64,000 nt of DNA from Pseudomonas sp. NKUCC02_KPG (GCF_019345465.1 NZ_JAHKRC010000002.1:1-64000), one strand, 5' to 3'; counted from the stretch's first letter, positions 1-9,848 are shown. Notes: generated by a model from the letters alone, not told the origin. Program-made: numbers and translations.

Positions 1-78
1 GGCTTGCTCGCGATGGGATCGACACGGTGAATCAGAAAAACCGCGCCGCCAGCATCGCGAGCAAGCCCGCTCCCACAG
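1..78. repeat. REP-like inverted repeat pair (type A)
   Basis: Two copies of a GCTTGCTCGCGAT-type element face each other about 40 bases apart. The left copy is cut by the window edge and the right copy ends in GCCCGCTCCCACAG. The same element recurs near 11700, 20860, 34010, 39690 and 46520. It is an extragenic palindrome of the kind common in Pseudomonas; its effect here is unknown. Confidence 0.8.
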
Positions 79-173
79 TCGATTCTGGCGGTGTTTGAAA
101 ACGAATTGATTGAATGGCGTGTCCCCAGACCGGGCGCGTTTAAGACTGCTTGGAGGTCGAATTGGACAAGAAC

Positions 174-545
174 ATGAAAATCCTTATCGTTGATGATTTT
201 TCAACGATGCGGCGGATCATTAAAAACCTGTTGCGTGACCTGGGGTTCACCAACACGGTCGAGGCGGACGACGGCATCACGGCGTTGCCGATCCTCAATC
301 TGGGTCACATCGACTTTTTGGTGACCGACTGGAACATGCCGGGCATGACCGGTATCGAGTTGCTGCGCCACGTGCGCGCCGACGAAAAACTCAAGCACTT
401 GCCGGTGCTGATGGTGACCGCCGAAGCCAAGCGCGAGCAGATCATCGAAGCCGCCCAGGCCGGTGTTAACGGCTATGTGGTCAAGCCGTTCACGGCTATC
501 GCACTCAAAGACAAGATCGAGAAGATCTTTGATCGCATCGGTTGA
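174..545 (+). CDS. cheY: Chemotaxis response regulator CheY
   Basis: Single-domain receiver of 123 aa. It is phosphorylated by CheA and, when phosphorylated, binds the flagellar switch to change rotation. Seen: the acidic pair D7/D8, phosphoacceptor D52 in VTDWNMPG, T82, and K104 in VVKPF. There is no output domain. The start is the ATG opening MKILIVDDF, as in other Pseudomonas CheY proteins. A GGAGG at 152-156 would better suit an in-frame TTG at 162, so a start four codons upstream is possible. It is the first gene of a long same-strand chemotaxis block and is followed closely by cheZ. Confidence 0.95.
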   Translation: MKILIVDDFSTMRRIIKNLLRDLGFTNTVEADDGITALPILNLGHIDFLVTDWNMPGMTGIELLRHVRADEKLKHLPVLMVTAEAKREQIIEAAQAGVNGYVVKPFTAIALKDKIEKIFDRIG

Positions 546-565
546 TCGGTTGCCTTGGGGGCGCT

Positions 566-1354
566 ATGGAGCATAAAGAATCTACACAGGGCGATTTTGA
601 GTCGACCCTGAAAAAACATGCTCACGAATTGGTCGAAAGCCTTGAAAGAGGCCAGTTTGGCGATGCAGTGCAGCTGATTCACGAACTCAACCAGACCCGT
701 GATCGCGGGTTGTATCGCGAAGTCGGCAAACTGACCCGTGAACTGCACAGTGCAATTGTCAATTTCCATATTGATCCGAGCATGCCGCAAGCCGAAGAAG
801 TGTCGCAGATCACGGATGCCACGGAACGCCTGGCTTATGTTGTGAAGCTCACGGAAGCGGCCGCCAATCGAACCATGGACCTGGTGGAGAACAGCACGCC
901 GCTGGTCAACGGCCTGGGGCAGGAAGCCAAGGCCCTGAGTGCAGACTGGGGTCGCTTCATGCGCCGTGAAATCGGTGCCGAGGAGTTTCGCGAGCTGGCG
1001 CGTCGGGTTGACAGTTTTTTGACGCGTAGCGACGAGCAAAGTCAGGTCGTGTCCGCCAACCTCACCGACATCTTGCTGGCCCAGGATTTCCAGGACCTTA
1101 CCGGTCAGGTCATCAAGCGGGTGACGCAACTGGTCACGGACGTTGAAAGCAATCTGCTCAAACTGGTGCTGATGGCCAGTCAGGTGGATCGCTTTGCCGG
1201 CATCGAACACGACCGTGATGCGTTGCGCGCTGAAAATAATTCGCAAAAAAACCAGGCCAAGGGTGAAGGTCCGCAGATTCATGCCGATACACGTAATGAC
1301 GTCGTATCCGGTCAGGATGATGTAGACGATTTGCTGTCCAGTTTAGGTTTTTAG
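566..1354 (+). CDS. cheZ: Protein phosphatase CheZ
   Basis: 262 aa. CheZ removes phosphate from CheY-P to end the chemotactic signal. Two hallmarks are visible: the DFQDLTGQVI catalytic helix, whose Gln enters the CheY active site, and the C-terminal acidic tail DDVDDLLSSLGF, which is the CheY-binding peptide. The start is the ATG about 20 bases after the cheY stop, preceded by a GGGGG stretch. A short in-frame upstream extension would overlap cheY and has no support. The predicted protein is mostly long helices, as in the family. Confidence 0.95.
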   Translation: MEHKESTQGDFESTLKKHAHELVESLERGQFGDAVQLIHELNQTRDRGLYREVGKLTRELHSAIVNFHIDPSMPQAEEVSQITDATERLAYVVKLTEAAANRTMDLVENSTPLVNGLGQEAKALSADWGRFMRREIGAEEFRELARRVDSFLTRSDEQSQVVSANLTDILLAQDFQDLTGQVIKRVTQLVTDVESNLLKLVLMASQVDRFAGIEHDRDALRAENNSQKNQAKGEGPQIHADTRNDVVSGQDDVDDLLSSLGF

Positions 1355-1416
1355 GACTCGATAGACGTGCGGGCGCTGTTGCCTGGCGTCGCGGGCCTTT
1401 CTCAAGGAGCACGTAC

Positions 1417-3579
1417 ATGAGCTTCGGCGCCGATGAAGAAATCCTTCAGGATTTCCTGGTTGAAGCCGGCGAAATTCTGGAGTTGCTGTCCGAGCAACTG
1501 GTCGAGCTGGAAAGCCGACCGGATGATGCGGACCTGCTCAATGCCATTTTTCGCGGTTTTCATACTGTCAAAGGGGGCGCCGGCTTCCTGCAGCTCCATG
1601 AATTGGTGGAGTGCTGTCACATCGCCGAGAACGTCTTCGACATCCTGCGCAAGGGTGAACGAGGCGTCGACGCGGAGTTGATGGACGTGGTGCTTGAGGC
1701 CCTGGATGCGGTCAACGGCATGTTCAGCGAAGTGCGCGAGCGCAGCCCGATCACCGCGGCGACCCCCGAGTTGCTGGCGGCGCTGGCGCGTCTGGCAGAG
1801 CCTGCGGCCGCTCACGTGGTTGCTGCACCTGTGCCGGTGGCGGTAGTCGCAGCTCCGGTGACTGATATCACCGACAGCGAATTTGAACAGTTGCTGGAAT
1901 CCCTCGATGCGGTCAAGGCCGCTGCCCACGAGCCCGAGCCGGTTGTCCCGGCAGACATCTCGGCGGGTGACGAAATCAGCGACGCCGAATTTGAGTTGCT
2001 GCTTGACCAGTTGCACGGCAAGGGCCAGTTTTCTGCGGATGCCGCAGTGGTCGGCGCAGTGCCCGACGAAGCGCCGGTAGCCGTAGCTGAAGTCAGCAAT
2101 GAAATCACCGACGATGAATTCGAGGCCTTGCTCGATCAATTGCATGGCAAGGGTGCGTTCAACACCGACGCACTGGGCGCTGCGGCCGTCGAACCTGTTG
2201 CCCCGGCCGAGGAGCCAGCGGGCGACCCGAACCTGATCAGCGATCACGAATTCGAAGCCCTGCTCGATGAGATGCACGGTAAAGGCAAGTTCAGTCCGGA
2301 CTCCGCAACCGTTGTCGCTGCGGCTGTGCCCGCCAGGCCGGTTGCGGCTGCGCGTGCTGCCCCGGCCCGGGCGGCAGCTGCACCGTCGGAAAAACCGGTT
2401 GCCTCTGAGGCAGAAACCACCGTGCGGGTCGATACCGCACGGCTGGACGACATCATGAACATGGTCGGCGAACTGGTACTGGTGCGTAACCGTCTGGTGC
2501 GCCTGGGCTTGAACAGCCATGACGAGGACATGGCCAAGGCCCTGTCCAACCTCGACGTGGTTACAGCTGACCTGCAAACCGCAGTGATGAAGACCCGGAT
2601 GCAGCCGATCAAGAAAGTCTTCGGTCGCTTCCCGCGGCTGGTGCGGGATCTGGCGCGTCAGTTGAAGAAAGAAATCAGCCTGGAGTTGGTGGGCGAAGAG
2701 ACCGACCTGGATAAAAACCTCGTCGAAGCCCTGGCCGATCCACTGGTCCACTTGGTGCGCAACGCCGTCGACCATGGTTGCGAAACCCCGGAAGAACGTG
2801 CTGCTGCAGGCAAGCCAAGCTGCGGTCGAGTGGTGCTGTCGGCAGAGCAGGAAGGCGACCATATCCTGCTGTCGATCTCCGATGACGGCAAAGGCATGGA
2901 TGCCAATTTCCTGCGCTCCCTGGCGGTGAAAAAAGGCCTGATGGACAAGGACGCAGCCGATCGCCTGAGCGAAAGCGACTGCTACAACCTGATTTTTGCA
3001 CCGGGTTTTTCCACCAAGACCGAGATCAGCGATGTGTCCGGACGTGGCGTGGGCATGGACGTGGTGAAAACCAAGATCGCCCAGCTCAACGGCTCGCTGA
3101 GCATCGAGTCGGTGCTGGGTCGTGGCTCGAAAATCGTCATCAAGGTGCCGTTGACCCTGGCGATCATGCCGACCCTGATGGTGATGCTGGGCAACCAGGC
3201 GTTTGCCTTCCCGCTGGTCAACGTCAACGAGATTTTCCATCTCGACCTGTCGCGCACCAACGTGGTCGACGGCCAGGAAGTGGTGATCGTGCGCGACAAG
3301 GCCCTGCCGTTGTTCTACCTCAAGCGCTGGCTGGTGGCGTCTGCCGCCCATGAAGAACAGCGCGAAGGGCATGTGGTGATTTTGTCGGTCGGTACCCAGC
3401 GCATCGGTTTTGTGGTCGATCAACTGGTCGGCCAGGAAGAGGTGGTGATCAAGCCGTTGGGCAAAATGCTCCAGGGCACGCCAGGCATGTCGGGCGCCAC
3501 CATTACCGGTGATGGTCGTATTGCCTTGATTCTGGATGTTCCGAGCATGCTCAAGCACTACGCATCACGGCGTATTTGA
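1417..3579 (+). CDS. cheA: Chemotaxis histidine kinase CheA with a four-repeat linker
   Basis: 720 aa cytoplasmic kinase that reads receptor arrays through CheW and phosphorylates CheY and CheB. Domains in order: HPt (about 1-105) with phospho-His H49 in FHTVKGG; a long Ala/Pro-rich region (about 130-335); the dimerisation helix pair (about 337-400); the HATPase domain with VRNAVDHG and the GRGVGMDVV glycine box; and a C-terminal CheW-like domain. The linker carries four imperfect repeats of form I-[ST]-D-x-E-F-E-x-L-L-[DE]-x-[LM] starting near residues 151, 187, 230 and 274, three of them followed by HGKG. No ordinary P2 domain is evident. The start has AAGGAG a few bases upstream. Confidence 0.96.
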   Translation: MSFGADEEILQDFLVEAGEILELLSEQLVELESRPDDADLLNAIFRGFHTVKGGAGFLQLHELVECCHIAENVFDILRKGERGVDAELMDVVLEALDAVNGMFSEVRERSPITAATPELLAALARLAEPAAAHVVAAPVPVAVVAAPVTDITDSEFEQLLESLDAVKAAAHEPEPVVPADISAGDEISDAEFELLLDQLHGKGQFSADAAVVGAVPDEAPVAVAEVSNEITDDEFEALLDQLHGKGAFNTDALGAAAVEPVAPAEEPAGDPNLISDHEFEALLDEMHGKGKFSPDSATVVAAAVPARPVAAARAAPARAAAAPSEKPVASEAETTVRVDTARLDDIMNMVGELVLVRNRLVRLGLNSHDEDMAKALSNLDVVTADLQTAVMKTRMQPIKKVFGRFPRLVRDLARQLKKEISLELVGEETDLDKNLVEALADPLVHLVRNAVDHGCETPEERAAAGKPSCGRVVLSAEQEGDHILLSISDDGKGMDANFLRSLAVKKGLMDKDAADRLSESDCYNLIFAPGFSTKTEISDVSGRGVGMDVVKTKIAQLNGSLSIESVLGRGSKIVIKVPLTLAIMPTLMVMLGNQAFAFPLVNVNEIFHLDLSRTNVVDGQEVVIVRDKALPLFYLKRWLVASAAHEEQREGHVVILSVGTQRIGFVVDQLVGQEEVVIKPLGKMLQGTPGMSGATITGDGRIALILDVPSMLKHYASRRI

Positions 3580-3590
3580 TTCTGGTGAGC

Positions 3591-3608
3591 CGGGGCTTTT
3601 GCGCCCCG
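3591..3608 (+). other. Intercistronic hairpin between cheA and cheB
   Basis: CGGGGC and GCCCCG pair around a six-base loop in the short gap before cheB. No T-run follows, so this is not a clear terminator. It may affect mRNA stability or translation of cheB. Confidence 0.35.
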
Positions 3609-3628
3609 CACCGCCTAACGGAGTGTTT

Positions 3629-4774
3629 ATGGTAGTCAAGGTCCTGGTGGTGGATGATTCCGGTTTTTTCCGCCGCCGCGTCTCGGAAATTCTGTCGGCT
3701 GACCCGACGATTCAAGTGATCGGCACCGCCACCAATGGCAAGGAAGCCATCGATCAGGCGCTGGCGCTCAAGCCGGACGTGATCACGATGGATTACGAGA
3801 TGCCGTTGATGGATGGCATCACGGCCGTGCGTCATATCATGCAGCGCTGTCCGACCCCGGTATTGATGTTCTCCTCGCTGACCCACGAGGGCGCCCGCGT
3901 GACCCTCGATGCGCTGGATGCCGGGGCGGTGGATTTTTTGCCGAAAAACTTCGAAGACATCTCGCGCAACCCCGAGAAGGTCAAGCAGATGCTGTGCGAG
4001 AAGGTTCACAGCATCTCGCGCAGCAACCGCCGAATGTCCAGCTACAGCGCGCCAGCGCCTGCGGTCTCAGCCCCTGCGCCTGTGCCTCGGCCTGCCCTTG
4101 GCGGTTTTGTGTCCCCCGCGCCGACCGCCTCGTTGCCCCCTGCGCGCACCACGCCGATTGCCAGCCGTGGCGCGCCTGCACCGGCATCAACGTCGGGCAT
4201 GCCCAAGCGCAAGGCCTACAAACTGGTCGCCATCGGCACCTCGACCGGCGGGCCGGTGGCCTTGCAGCGGGTGTTGACCCAGTTGCCGGGCAATTTTCCG
4301 GCGCCGATTGTGCTGGTGCAGCACATGCCGGCCGCGTTTACCAAGGCGTTTGCCGAGCGCCTGGACAAGCTGTGCCGCATCAGCGTCAAGGAAGCCGAAG
4401 ACGGCGACATCCTGCGCCCCGGCCTGGCCCTGCTGGCACCGGGCGGCAAGCAGATGATGATTGACGGTCGCGGCGCGGTACGCATCCTGCCGGGCGACGA
4501 GCGTTTGAACTACAAGCCGTGTGTGGATATCACCTTCGGTTCGGCTGCCAAGTCTTTTGGTGACAAAGTTTTGGCGGTGGTCCTGACCGGCATGGGTGCG
4601 GACGGCCGTGAAGGTGCGCGCATGCTCAAGCAGGGCGGCAGTCAGGTGTGGGCACAGGACGAAGCCAGCTGCGTGATTTACGGCATGCCGATGGCCATCG
4701 TCAAAGCCAACCTGGCCGACGCGGTGTACAGCCTTGATGACATCGGCAAACACCTGGTGGAGGCCTGCCACTGA
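3629..4774 (+). CDS. cheB: Protein-glutamate methylesterase/deamidase CheB
   Basis: 381 aa adaptation enzyme that demethylates (and deamidates) receptor glutamates once CheA has phosphorylated its receiver. The receiver is at the N-terminus with phosphoacceptor D55 in ITMDYEMP. A Pro/Ala-rich linker (about 130-190) leads to the methylesterase domain. Catalytic triad motifs are visible: GTSTGGP (Ser), VQHMPAAFT (His) and [10 protein letters not shown] (Asp). The ATG at [10 protein letters not shown] is chosen because GGAG lies just upstream; the open frame extends back into cheA without support. The last base overlaps motC, indicating coupled translation. The methyltransferase CheR is not in this window. 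Confidence 0.95.
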   Translation: MVVKVLVVDDSGFFRRRVSEILSADPTIQVIGTATNGKEAIDQALALKPDVITMDYEMPLMDGITAVRHIMQRCPTPVLMFSSLTHEGARVTLDALDAGAVDFLPKNFEDISRNPEKVKQMLCEKVHSISRSNRRMSSYSAPAPAVSAPAPVPRPALGGFVSPAPTASLPPARTTPIASRGAPAPASTSGMPKRKAYKLVAIGTSTGGPVALQRVLTQLPGNFPAPIVLVQHMPAAFTKAFAERLDKLCRISVKEAEDGDILRPGLALLAPGGKQMMIDGRGAVRILPGDERLNYKPCVDITFGSAAKSFGDKVLAVVLTGMGADGREGARMLKQGGSQVWAQDEASCVIYGMPMAIVKANLADAVYSLDDIGKHLVEACH

Positions 4775-5514
4775 TGGATGTGCTCAGTCTGATTGGCATC
4801 ATCATGGCGTTTGTCGCGATCATCGGCGGCAACTACCTGGAGGGCGGCCATCTCGGCGCCCTGGCCAATGGTCCGGCAGCGCTGATCGTGCTGGGCGGGA
4901 CGGTGGGCGCGGCACTGTTGCAGTCGCCCATGAGCGCATTCAAGCGGGCGATGCAGACCGTAGTGTGGATCTTGTTTCCGCCGCGTATCGACATGGCGGG
5001 GGGCATTGACCGTGTCGTCAACTGGAGCCTGACGGCGCGCAAGGAAGGCTTGCTGGGCCTGGAAGGCGTGGCCGACACCGAGCCCGACAATTATTCGCGC
5101 AAGGGCCTGCAGTTGCTGGTTGACGGGGTTGAGCCAGAAACCATTCGCAGCGTGCTGGAGGTCGATTACATGACCCAGGAAAGCCGCGACATCGAAGCCG
5201 CCAAAGTATTTGAAAGCATGGGCGGTTATGCGCCGACCATCGGCATTATCGGCGCGGTCATGGGCCTGATTCATGTGATGGGCAATCTGGCCGATCCGGG
5301 ACAACTGGGCAGCGGAATTGCGGTGGCGTTTGTGGCGACCATTTATGGGGTGGCCAGTGCCAACCTGGTGTTGCTGCCCATCGCCAGCAAGCTCAAGGCC
5401 ATTGCCATGCGCCAGTCGCTGTACCGCGAAATGCTGCTCGAAGGCATCCTGTCGATTGCCGAAGGCGAGAATCCGCGCTCAATCGAACTCAAGCTTCAAG
5501 GCTTCACGGGTTAA
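4774..5514 (+). CDS. motC: Flagellar motor stator protein MotC (MotA family)
   Basis: 246 aa inner-membrane stator subunit. With MotD it forms the second of the two stator systems known in Pseudomonas, which helps drive flagellar rotation, notably swarming. Four hydrophobic segments fit MotA topology: two at the N-terminus (about 5-25 and 30-50) and two after the cytoplasmic loop (about 150-170 and 180-205). The ATG overlaps the cheB stop by one base. motD follows after two bases, so stator stoichiometry is probably set by coupling. Confidence 0.95.
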   Translation: MDVLSLIGIIMAFVAIIGGNYLEGGHLGALANGPAALIVLGGTVGAALLQSPMSAFKRAMQTVVWILFPPRIDMAGGIDRVVNWSLTARKEGLLGLEGVADTEPDNYSRKGLQLLVDGVEPETIRSVLEVDYMTQESRDIEAAKVFESMGGYAPTIGIIGAVMGLIHVMGNLADPGQLGSGIAVAFVATIYGVASANLVLLPIASKLKAIAMRQSLYREMLLEGILSIAEGENPRSIELKLQGFTG

Positions 5515-5516
5515 CT

Positions 5517-6407
5517 ATGAGCCGTCGCCGTCGCCCTGCGGATGAACACATCAATCACGAGCGCTGGCTGGTGTCCTACGCGGACTTCATCACCTTGCTG
5601 TTTGCCTTCTTCGTGGTCATGTACTCGATTTCCTCGATCAACGAAGGCAAGTATCGGGTGATCTCCCAGGCGCTGGTGGGCGTGTTCAATGACACAGAGC
5701 GCAGCATCAAGCCGGTGCCCATTGGTCAGGAGCGCCCGCTGACGGTCGCGCCTGCCGAGCCCCTTATCAAAGACAGTGAGCATACCGACGCGGGCCTTGG
5801 GCAAGTCCCCGATGACCCGCTTAAAACCATTGCCAATGACATCACCCATGCGTTTGGCGACTTGATCGCGTCCAAACAATTGACCGTGCGCGGCAATGAG
5901 TTGTGGGTCGAGATCGAACTCAATTCAAGCTTGCTGTTCGGCAGTGGCGACGCGATGCCCAGCAATGCAGCGTTCACCATTATCGACAAGGTGGCAGCGA
6001 TCCTGAAGCCGTTCGAAAACCCGATTCACGTCGAGGGCTTTACGGACGATCTGCCGATCCGTACCGCGCAATATCCCACCAACTGGGAACTGTCGTCGGC
6101 ACGCTCGGCGAGCATCGTGCGCATGCTGGCGATGCAGGGCGTGAACCCGGGGCGCATGGCGTCGGTGGGTTACGGCGAGTTCCAGCCGGTGGCCAATAAC
6201 GCAACCCCGGAAGGGCGTGCGCTCAACCGCCGGGTGGTGCTGGTGGTGTCGCGTAACCTGGAGGTGCGTCGCAGCCTGACCGGTACGGGAACCGCCAACG
6301 CGACACCGGATGCCGCCCTCAAGCGTGCTGGCACACAAACTGCACCGCCACAGACACAGCCACTGGTTAGAGGGAATGCCGTCAATTCCCCGTCACCAAC
6401 CCTATAG
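5517..6407 (+). CDS. motD: Flagellar motor stator protein MotD (MotB/OmpA family)
   Basis: 296 aa partner of MotC. One N-terminal transmembrane helix (about 18-38) contains the ion-channel aspartate in SYADFITLLFAFF. A periplasmic OmpA-like peptidoglycan-binding domain (about 130-245) has VEGFTDDLPI and the NWELSSARS motif that grips cell wall. The C-terminal 45 residues are a Thr/Ala/Pro-rich tail. It lies two bases after motC. Confidence 0.95.
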   Translation: MSRRRRPADEHINHERWLVSYADFITLLFAFFVVMYSISSINEGKYRVISQALVGVFNDTERSIKPVPIGQERPLTVAPAEPLIKDSEHTDAGLGQVPDDPLKTIANDITHAFGDLIASKQLTVRGNELWVEIELNSSLLFGSGDAMPSNAAFTIIDKVAAILKPFENPIHVEGFTDDLPIRTAQYPTNWELSSARSASIVRMLAMQGVNPGRMASVGYGEFQPVANNATPEGRALNRRVVLVVSRNLEVRRSLTGTGTANATPDAALKRAGTQTAPPQTQPLVRGNAVNSPSPTL

Positions 6408-6445
6408 TCTCGGCCGGCACGCATGCAGCCGGGAGGAACAACTGA

Positions 6446-7234
6446 ATGAGAGTCTGGGCAGTAGCCAATCAAAAAGGTGGGGTCGGCAAGACCACCACAT
6501 CCATCGCTCTGGCCGGTTTGCTGGCAGAAGCGGGTAAGCGGGTGGTTGTGGTCGATCTCGACCCGCACGGCTCCATGACCAGTTATTTCGGGTATGACCC
6601 CGATGGTCTGGAACACAGTGTGTATGACCTCTTTCTGCATCAGGGCCAGGTGCCGGAAGGTCTGGCTGCGCAATTGCTGCTGCCCACCAGCCACGAGAAG
6701 ATTGCCTTGCTGCCGGCAACCACCGCCCTGGCGACCCTGGAACGTCAGGCGCCGGGGCAAAGTGGCCTGGGCCTGGTGATTGCGCGCAGCCTGGCGCAAC
6801 TGTGGCAGGACTATGACTACGCCATCATCGACAGCCCGCCGATCCTGGGTGTGCTGATGGTCAACGCATTGGCGGCCAGCCAGCAATTGATCATTCCGGT
6901 GCAGACCGAGCATCTGGCGCTCAAGGGCCTGGAGCGCATGGTCCACACCCTGCGCATGATCAATCGCTCGCGGGCGCAGGAACTGCCGTTTTGTATCGTG
7001 CCGACCTTGTTTGACCGCCGTACACAGGCCTCGATGAGCACCTTGCGGGTGTTGCGCGACGTGTATCCCGACACCCTGTGGCAGGGCTTCATCCCGGTCG
7101 ACACCCGCTTGCGTGATGCCAGCCGGGCAGGGCAGACGCCTTCGCAGTTCGATGACAAGACCCGGGGGGTAATCGCCTATCGTGCGTTGCTCAAGCACGT
7201 ACTGACCCGCCAGCTTGCCCCTCAGGTGGCTTGA
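6446..7234 (+). CDS. parC: ParA-like ATPase ParC, polar positioning of chemotaxis arrays
   Basis: 262 aa deviant-Walker ATPase. The P-loop NQKGGVGKTTT, the Walker B-like VVVVDLDPHGS, and IIDSPPILG are all present. In Vibrio and Pseudomonas, ParC and ParP recruit the F6-type chemotaxis array to the flagellated pole and segregate it at division. Position between motD and a CheW-like gene supports this role rather than chromosome partition; no ParB is adjacent. The start has GGGAGGAA about 9 bases upstream. Confidence 0.92.
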   Translation: MRVWAVANQKGGVGKTTTSIALAGLLAEAGKRVVVVDLDPHGSMTSYFGYDPDGLEHSVYDLFLHQGQVPEGLAAQLLLPTSHEKIALLPATTALATLERQAPGQSGLGLVIARSLAQLWQDYDYAIIDSPPILGVLMVNALAASQQLIIPVQTEHLALKGLERMVHTLRMINRSRAQELPFCIVPTLFDRRTQASMSTLRVLRDVYPDTLWQGFIPVDTRLRDASRAGQTPSQFDDKTRGVIAYRALLKHVLTRQLAPQVA

Positions 7235-7318
7235 GGTGGACGGTTATTCAAGTATCGGTCCCGTGTGGCCGATAACGTCTACAAGTCTCTGTCGCGAGGC
7301 TGTTGAGTGGGGCACTTT

Positions 7319-8041
7319 ATGACGCAGCCGATAGCACTTTCCAACCGCTCGCAAGTGGCGTTGCAGTCGTATCTGGACGACTTGCTGTTTGATGCAACCC
7401 AGGCGCTGGAGTCGGTTGAACCCGCTGCGCCGGAACTTGAACCGGCCACTGACGCGCCTGTTGAAGCGCCGCTGGCCATGCCGGTGGAACTCTCGCAAGT
7501 GGGCGTGCCCGCGGAGGCGCTGGCCCATCCGTTGGTCGAGGTTCATCGGCCAAGTGCGCCCGGTGCGCATTTGCCGATACCCGATGATGGCCGCCCCGCG
7601 TGGGCCGCAGAACCCTTCGAATGCCTGCTGTTCGACGTGGCCGGACTGACCCTGGCGGTGCCATTGGTGTGCCTGGGTTCTATCTATTCGCTGGCCGGTC
7701 GTGAACTGACGCCGCTGTTTGGTCAGCCGGACTGGTTCCTGGGGATACTGCCGAGCCAGAGCGGCAAGCTCAACGTGCTGGATACCGCGCGCTGGGTGAT
7801 GCCCGAGCGCTATCGCGATGATTTTCGCGAGGGCCTGCAATACGTTATTTCCGTGCAGGGCTACGAGTGGGGGTTGGCGGTGCATCAAGTCAGCCGCTCA
7901 TTGCGCCTGCATCCGAACGAAATCAAATGGCGCTCCCAGCGTGGGCAGCGGCCGTGGCTGGCGGGCACCGTGATTGAACACATGTGCGCATTGCTGGACG
8001 TGGCGCAATTGGCCGAGTTGATTGCCAAGGGCAAGCAGTAA
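7319..8041 (+). CDS. parP: CheW-domain array-localisation protein ParP
   Basis: 240 aa. The N-terminal part (about 1-95) is Ala/Pro/Glu-rich and low-complexity. The C-terminal part (about 98-235) is a divergent CheW-like domain (FECLLFDVAGLTLAVPL, LGILPSQSGKLNVLDTARWVM). Known ParP proteins bind ParC and CheA through this domain and hold arrays at the pole. The ATG opening MTQPIALS is chosen; an in-frame GTG four codons earlier is possible. It follows parC and precedes the true cheW, and the low similarity between the two CheW-like domains argues for different jobs. Confidence 0.88.
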   Translation: MTQPIALSNRSQVALQSYLDDLLFDATQALESVEPAAPELEPATDAPVEAPLAMPVELSQVGVPAEALAHPLVEVHRPSAPGAHLPIPDDGRPAWAAEPFECLLFDVAGLTLAVPLVCLGSIYSLAGRELTPLFGQPDWFLGILPSQSGKLNVLDTARWVMPERYRDDFREGLQYVISVQGYEWGLAVHQVSRSLRLHPNEIKWRSQRGQRPWLAGTVIEHMCALLDVAQLAELIAKGKQ

Positions 8042-8079
8042 TTATTTAAATCAGCGGTATTCAGTCAAGGGTTTGGTGT

Positions 8080-8562
8080 ATGAAACAGTCAGCCGCACAA
8101 CAAAGTAGTGAAGATCCGATCCTGCAATGGGTGACCTTCAAGCTGGACAACGAGACCTACGGCATCAATGTGATGCAAGTGCAGGAAGTGCTGCGTTACA
8201 CCGAAATTGCCCCGGTCCCCGGTGCGCCTTCCTACGTGCTGGGCATTATCAACCTGCGCGGCAACGTGGTGACGGTCATCGATACGCGTCAGCGTTTTGG
8301 CCTCTACAACGCAGAAATCACCGACAATTCGCGCATCGTCATCATCGAAGCGGACAAACAAGTGGTCGGGATTCTGGTCGACAGCGTGGCCGAGGTGGTT
8401 TACCTGCGTCAGTCTGAAATCGAAACGGCGCCTAATGTGGGCAACGACGAGTCGGCCAAGTTTATCCAGGGCGTATGCAACAAGAACGGCGAACTGCTGA
8501 TTCTGGTTGAGCTGGACAAAATGATGACCGAAGAAGAATGGTCGGATCTGGAGAACATCTGA
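8080..8562 (+). CDS. cheW: Chemotaxis coupling protein CheW
   Basis: 160 aa adaptor that joins chemoreceptors to CheA in the signalling array. It is a single CheW domain with the family signatures YGINVMQVQEVL, PSYVLGIINLRGNVVTVIDTR and LVDSVAEV. The ATG at MKQSAAQQ has AAGGG about ten bases upstream. The stop is directly followed by the next start. Confidence 0.95.
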   Translation: MKQSAAQQSSEDPILQWVTFKLDNETYGINVMQVQEVLRYTEIAPVPGAPSYVLGIINLRGNVVTVIDTRQRFGLYNAEITDNSRIVIIEADKQVVGILVDSVAEVVYLRQSEIETAPNVGNDESAKFIQGVCNKNGELLILVELDKMMTEEEWSDLENI

Positions 8563-8955
8563 TTGATCCTTGAGGTGGCGGTAATCGTCCTGGGCCTGTT
8601 GTGGGCTGTGACCCTGTGGTTGTTCGTGAGCCATGTGCGCCGTCAGCGCGTGCTCGCGGCGCAGCAGGTTGCGGGCGATGAGCAGCGTGACCGGCGCCTC
8701 AGGGAACTGGCGCGGCGGCTGGACACCTACCAGAACGGCAATGTGCAAATGGGTGAAGACCTGCACGAGCTGCGCGCGGTGGTCGCACCGCTGCCCGAAA
8801 AGCTGACCCAGCTGGAACAGCGCGACCCCACCAGCCTGTCGTTCAACCAGGCAGCGCGCCTGGTCAGCATGGGCGCCAGCGTCGACGAACTGACCCAGGC
8901 CTGTGGTTTGACTCAGGCCGAGGCCGAGTTAATGAGCAAGATGCACAAGGGCTGA
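8563..8955 (+). CDS. DUF2802 single-pass membrane protein
   Basis: 130 aa. An N-terminal membrane helix (about 4-25) is followed by a charged coiled-coil-like stretch (about 28-85). A C-terminal domain of the DUF2802 type has SLSFNQAARLVSMGASVDELTQACGLTQAEAEL, which resembles a helix-turn-helix (quoted here across its key parts only). It begins with TTG directly after the cheW stop, so translation is probably coupled. It is a regular companion of this chemotaxis cluster in Pseudomonas. Function is unknown. Confidence 0.8.
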   Translation: MILEVAVIVLGLLWAVTLWLFVSHVRRQRVLAAQQVAGDEQRDRRLRELARRLDTYQNGNVQMGEDLHELRAVVAPLPEKLTQLEQRDPTSLSFNQAARLVSMGASVDELTQACGLTQAEAELMSKMHKG

Positions 8956-8962
8956 GCCTGAT

Positions 8963-8981
8963 CCTGATCCCACAGATCAGG
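8963..8981. terminator. Possible hairpin between convergent genes
   Basis: CCTGATC and GATCAGG pair around a five-base loop between the end of the chemotaxis block (+) and the stop of the LysR gene (-). There is no T-run, so a terminator role is tentative. Confidence 0.35.
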
Positions 8982-9848
8982 TCATGGCGTCTTCTCCTGC
9001 AGCGCCTGTTTCAACGCTTCAACCATTCGCACCCGTGGCCCTTGTGCATGACTGATCAGCATAATCCTGCGGTCATAGCGTTCGTCACCCACAGGCTCCA
9101 CGACACAACTGTCCGTCCAGCGCTCAATCCCCGACCAGCAAGGCACCAGGCTGACTCCCAACCCCTGCGCAGTCAGCAGGGCGATGGTTTCCAGCGCATC
9201 CAGATCCAGCAGGGCGGCTGGTTTCAGCCCCTGGTCTTGCAGGTACTGGACGGCATGGCGGCCCCCCCACGCATCCGGGTCATATTGAATATACGGGCAG
9301 TGTTGCAGGCGCGCGTCGATGCCCTGGGTTGAGTGCTCATTGGAGATAAACACCAAGGGTTCCTTGCGCAGCAATACCCCATTGAAGGTCTTGGCCAGCG
9401 TGAACGGCGGCGCGACCACTATCGCGGCATCCAGTTCGTTGGCCTCCAGCGCCTGATACAGCGAACGGGATGTCCCTGGAACGATCACCGGCTTCAGCTG
9501 GGGAGTTGAGCGGGTCAGGCTGCGCAAGGCCTGGGGCAGAAGGCCCGTGAGTACCGTTGAAATCGCACCGATGCGCAAGGGGCCGGTCAGGCCCAGGGCG
9601 TCGACGTCACTTGTCAGAAGCGCCACTTCATCGACGATGCCTCTGGCCCTGGGCAGCAAGTCCATGCAGGCCAGGCTGGGCTTGGCCTCGTGGCCGACCC
9701 GCACCAGAAGCTGGAGCCCCAACTGCCGTTCGAGCGCCACAATACGCTGGCTGACCGCGGCAGCCGTCAGGTTTTCCAGGCGGGCCGCCTTGGCGATTGA
9801 CCCGCATTCCACCACGGCGATCAGGCTTCTGAGATAGCGCGTATCCAT
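8982..9848 (-). CDS. LysR-family transcriptional regulator
   Basis: 288 aa. The N-terminal winged helix-turn-helix (MDTRYLRSLIAVVECGSIAKAARLENL...AVSQRI) is followed by a LysR substrate-binding domain (about 90-285). The start is the ATG at MDTRYLR; an upstream in-frame extension has no similarity to LysR N-termini. It is divergent from the VOC and amidase genes and probably regulates them in response to a small substrate. ATAAC-AG-GTTAT at 9875-9886 in the shared promoter is a candidate site. Confidence 0.88.
   Translation of the reverse strand: MDTRYLRSLIAVVECGSIAKAARLENLTAAAVSQRIVALERQLGLQLLVRVGHEAKPSLACMDLLPRARGIVDEVALLTSDVDALGLTGPLRIGAISTVLTGLLPQALRSLTRSTPQLKPVIVPGTSRSLYQALEANELDAAIVVAPPFTLAKTFNGVLLRKEPLVFISNEHSTQGIDARLQHCPYIQYDPDAWGGRHAVQYLQDQGLKPAALLDLDALETIALLTAQGLGVSLVPCWSGIERWTDSCVVEPVGDERYDRRIMLISHAQGPRVRMVEALKQALQEKTP

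Noticed and set aside
80..173. Sigma-28 promoter before cheY
   Set aside because: No TAAA-N15-GCCGATAA match was found; cheY may be read from a promoter left of the window.
1402..3558. Very long open frame on the minus strand opposite cheA
   Set aside because: It has no recognisable domain, mirrors cheA codon bias in a high-GC gene, and conflicts with the well-supported kinase on the plus strand.
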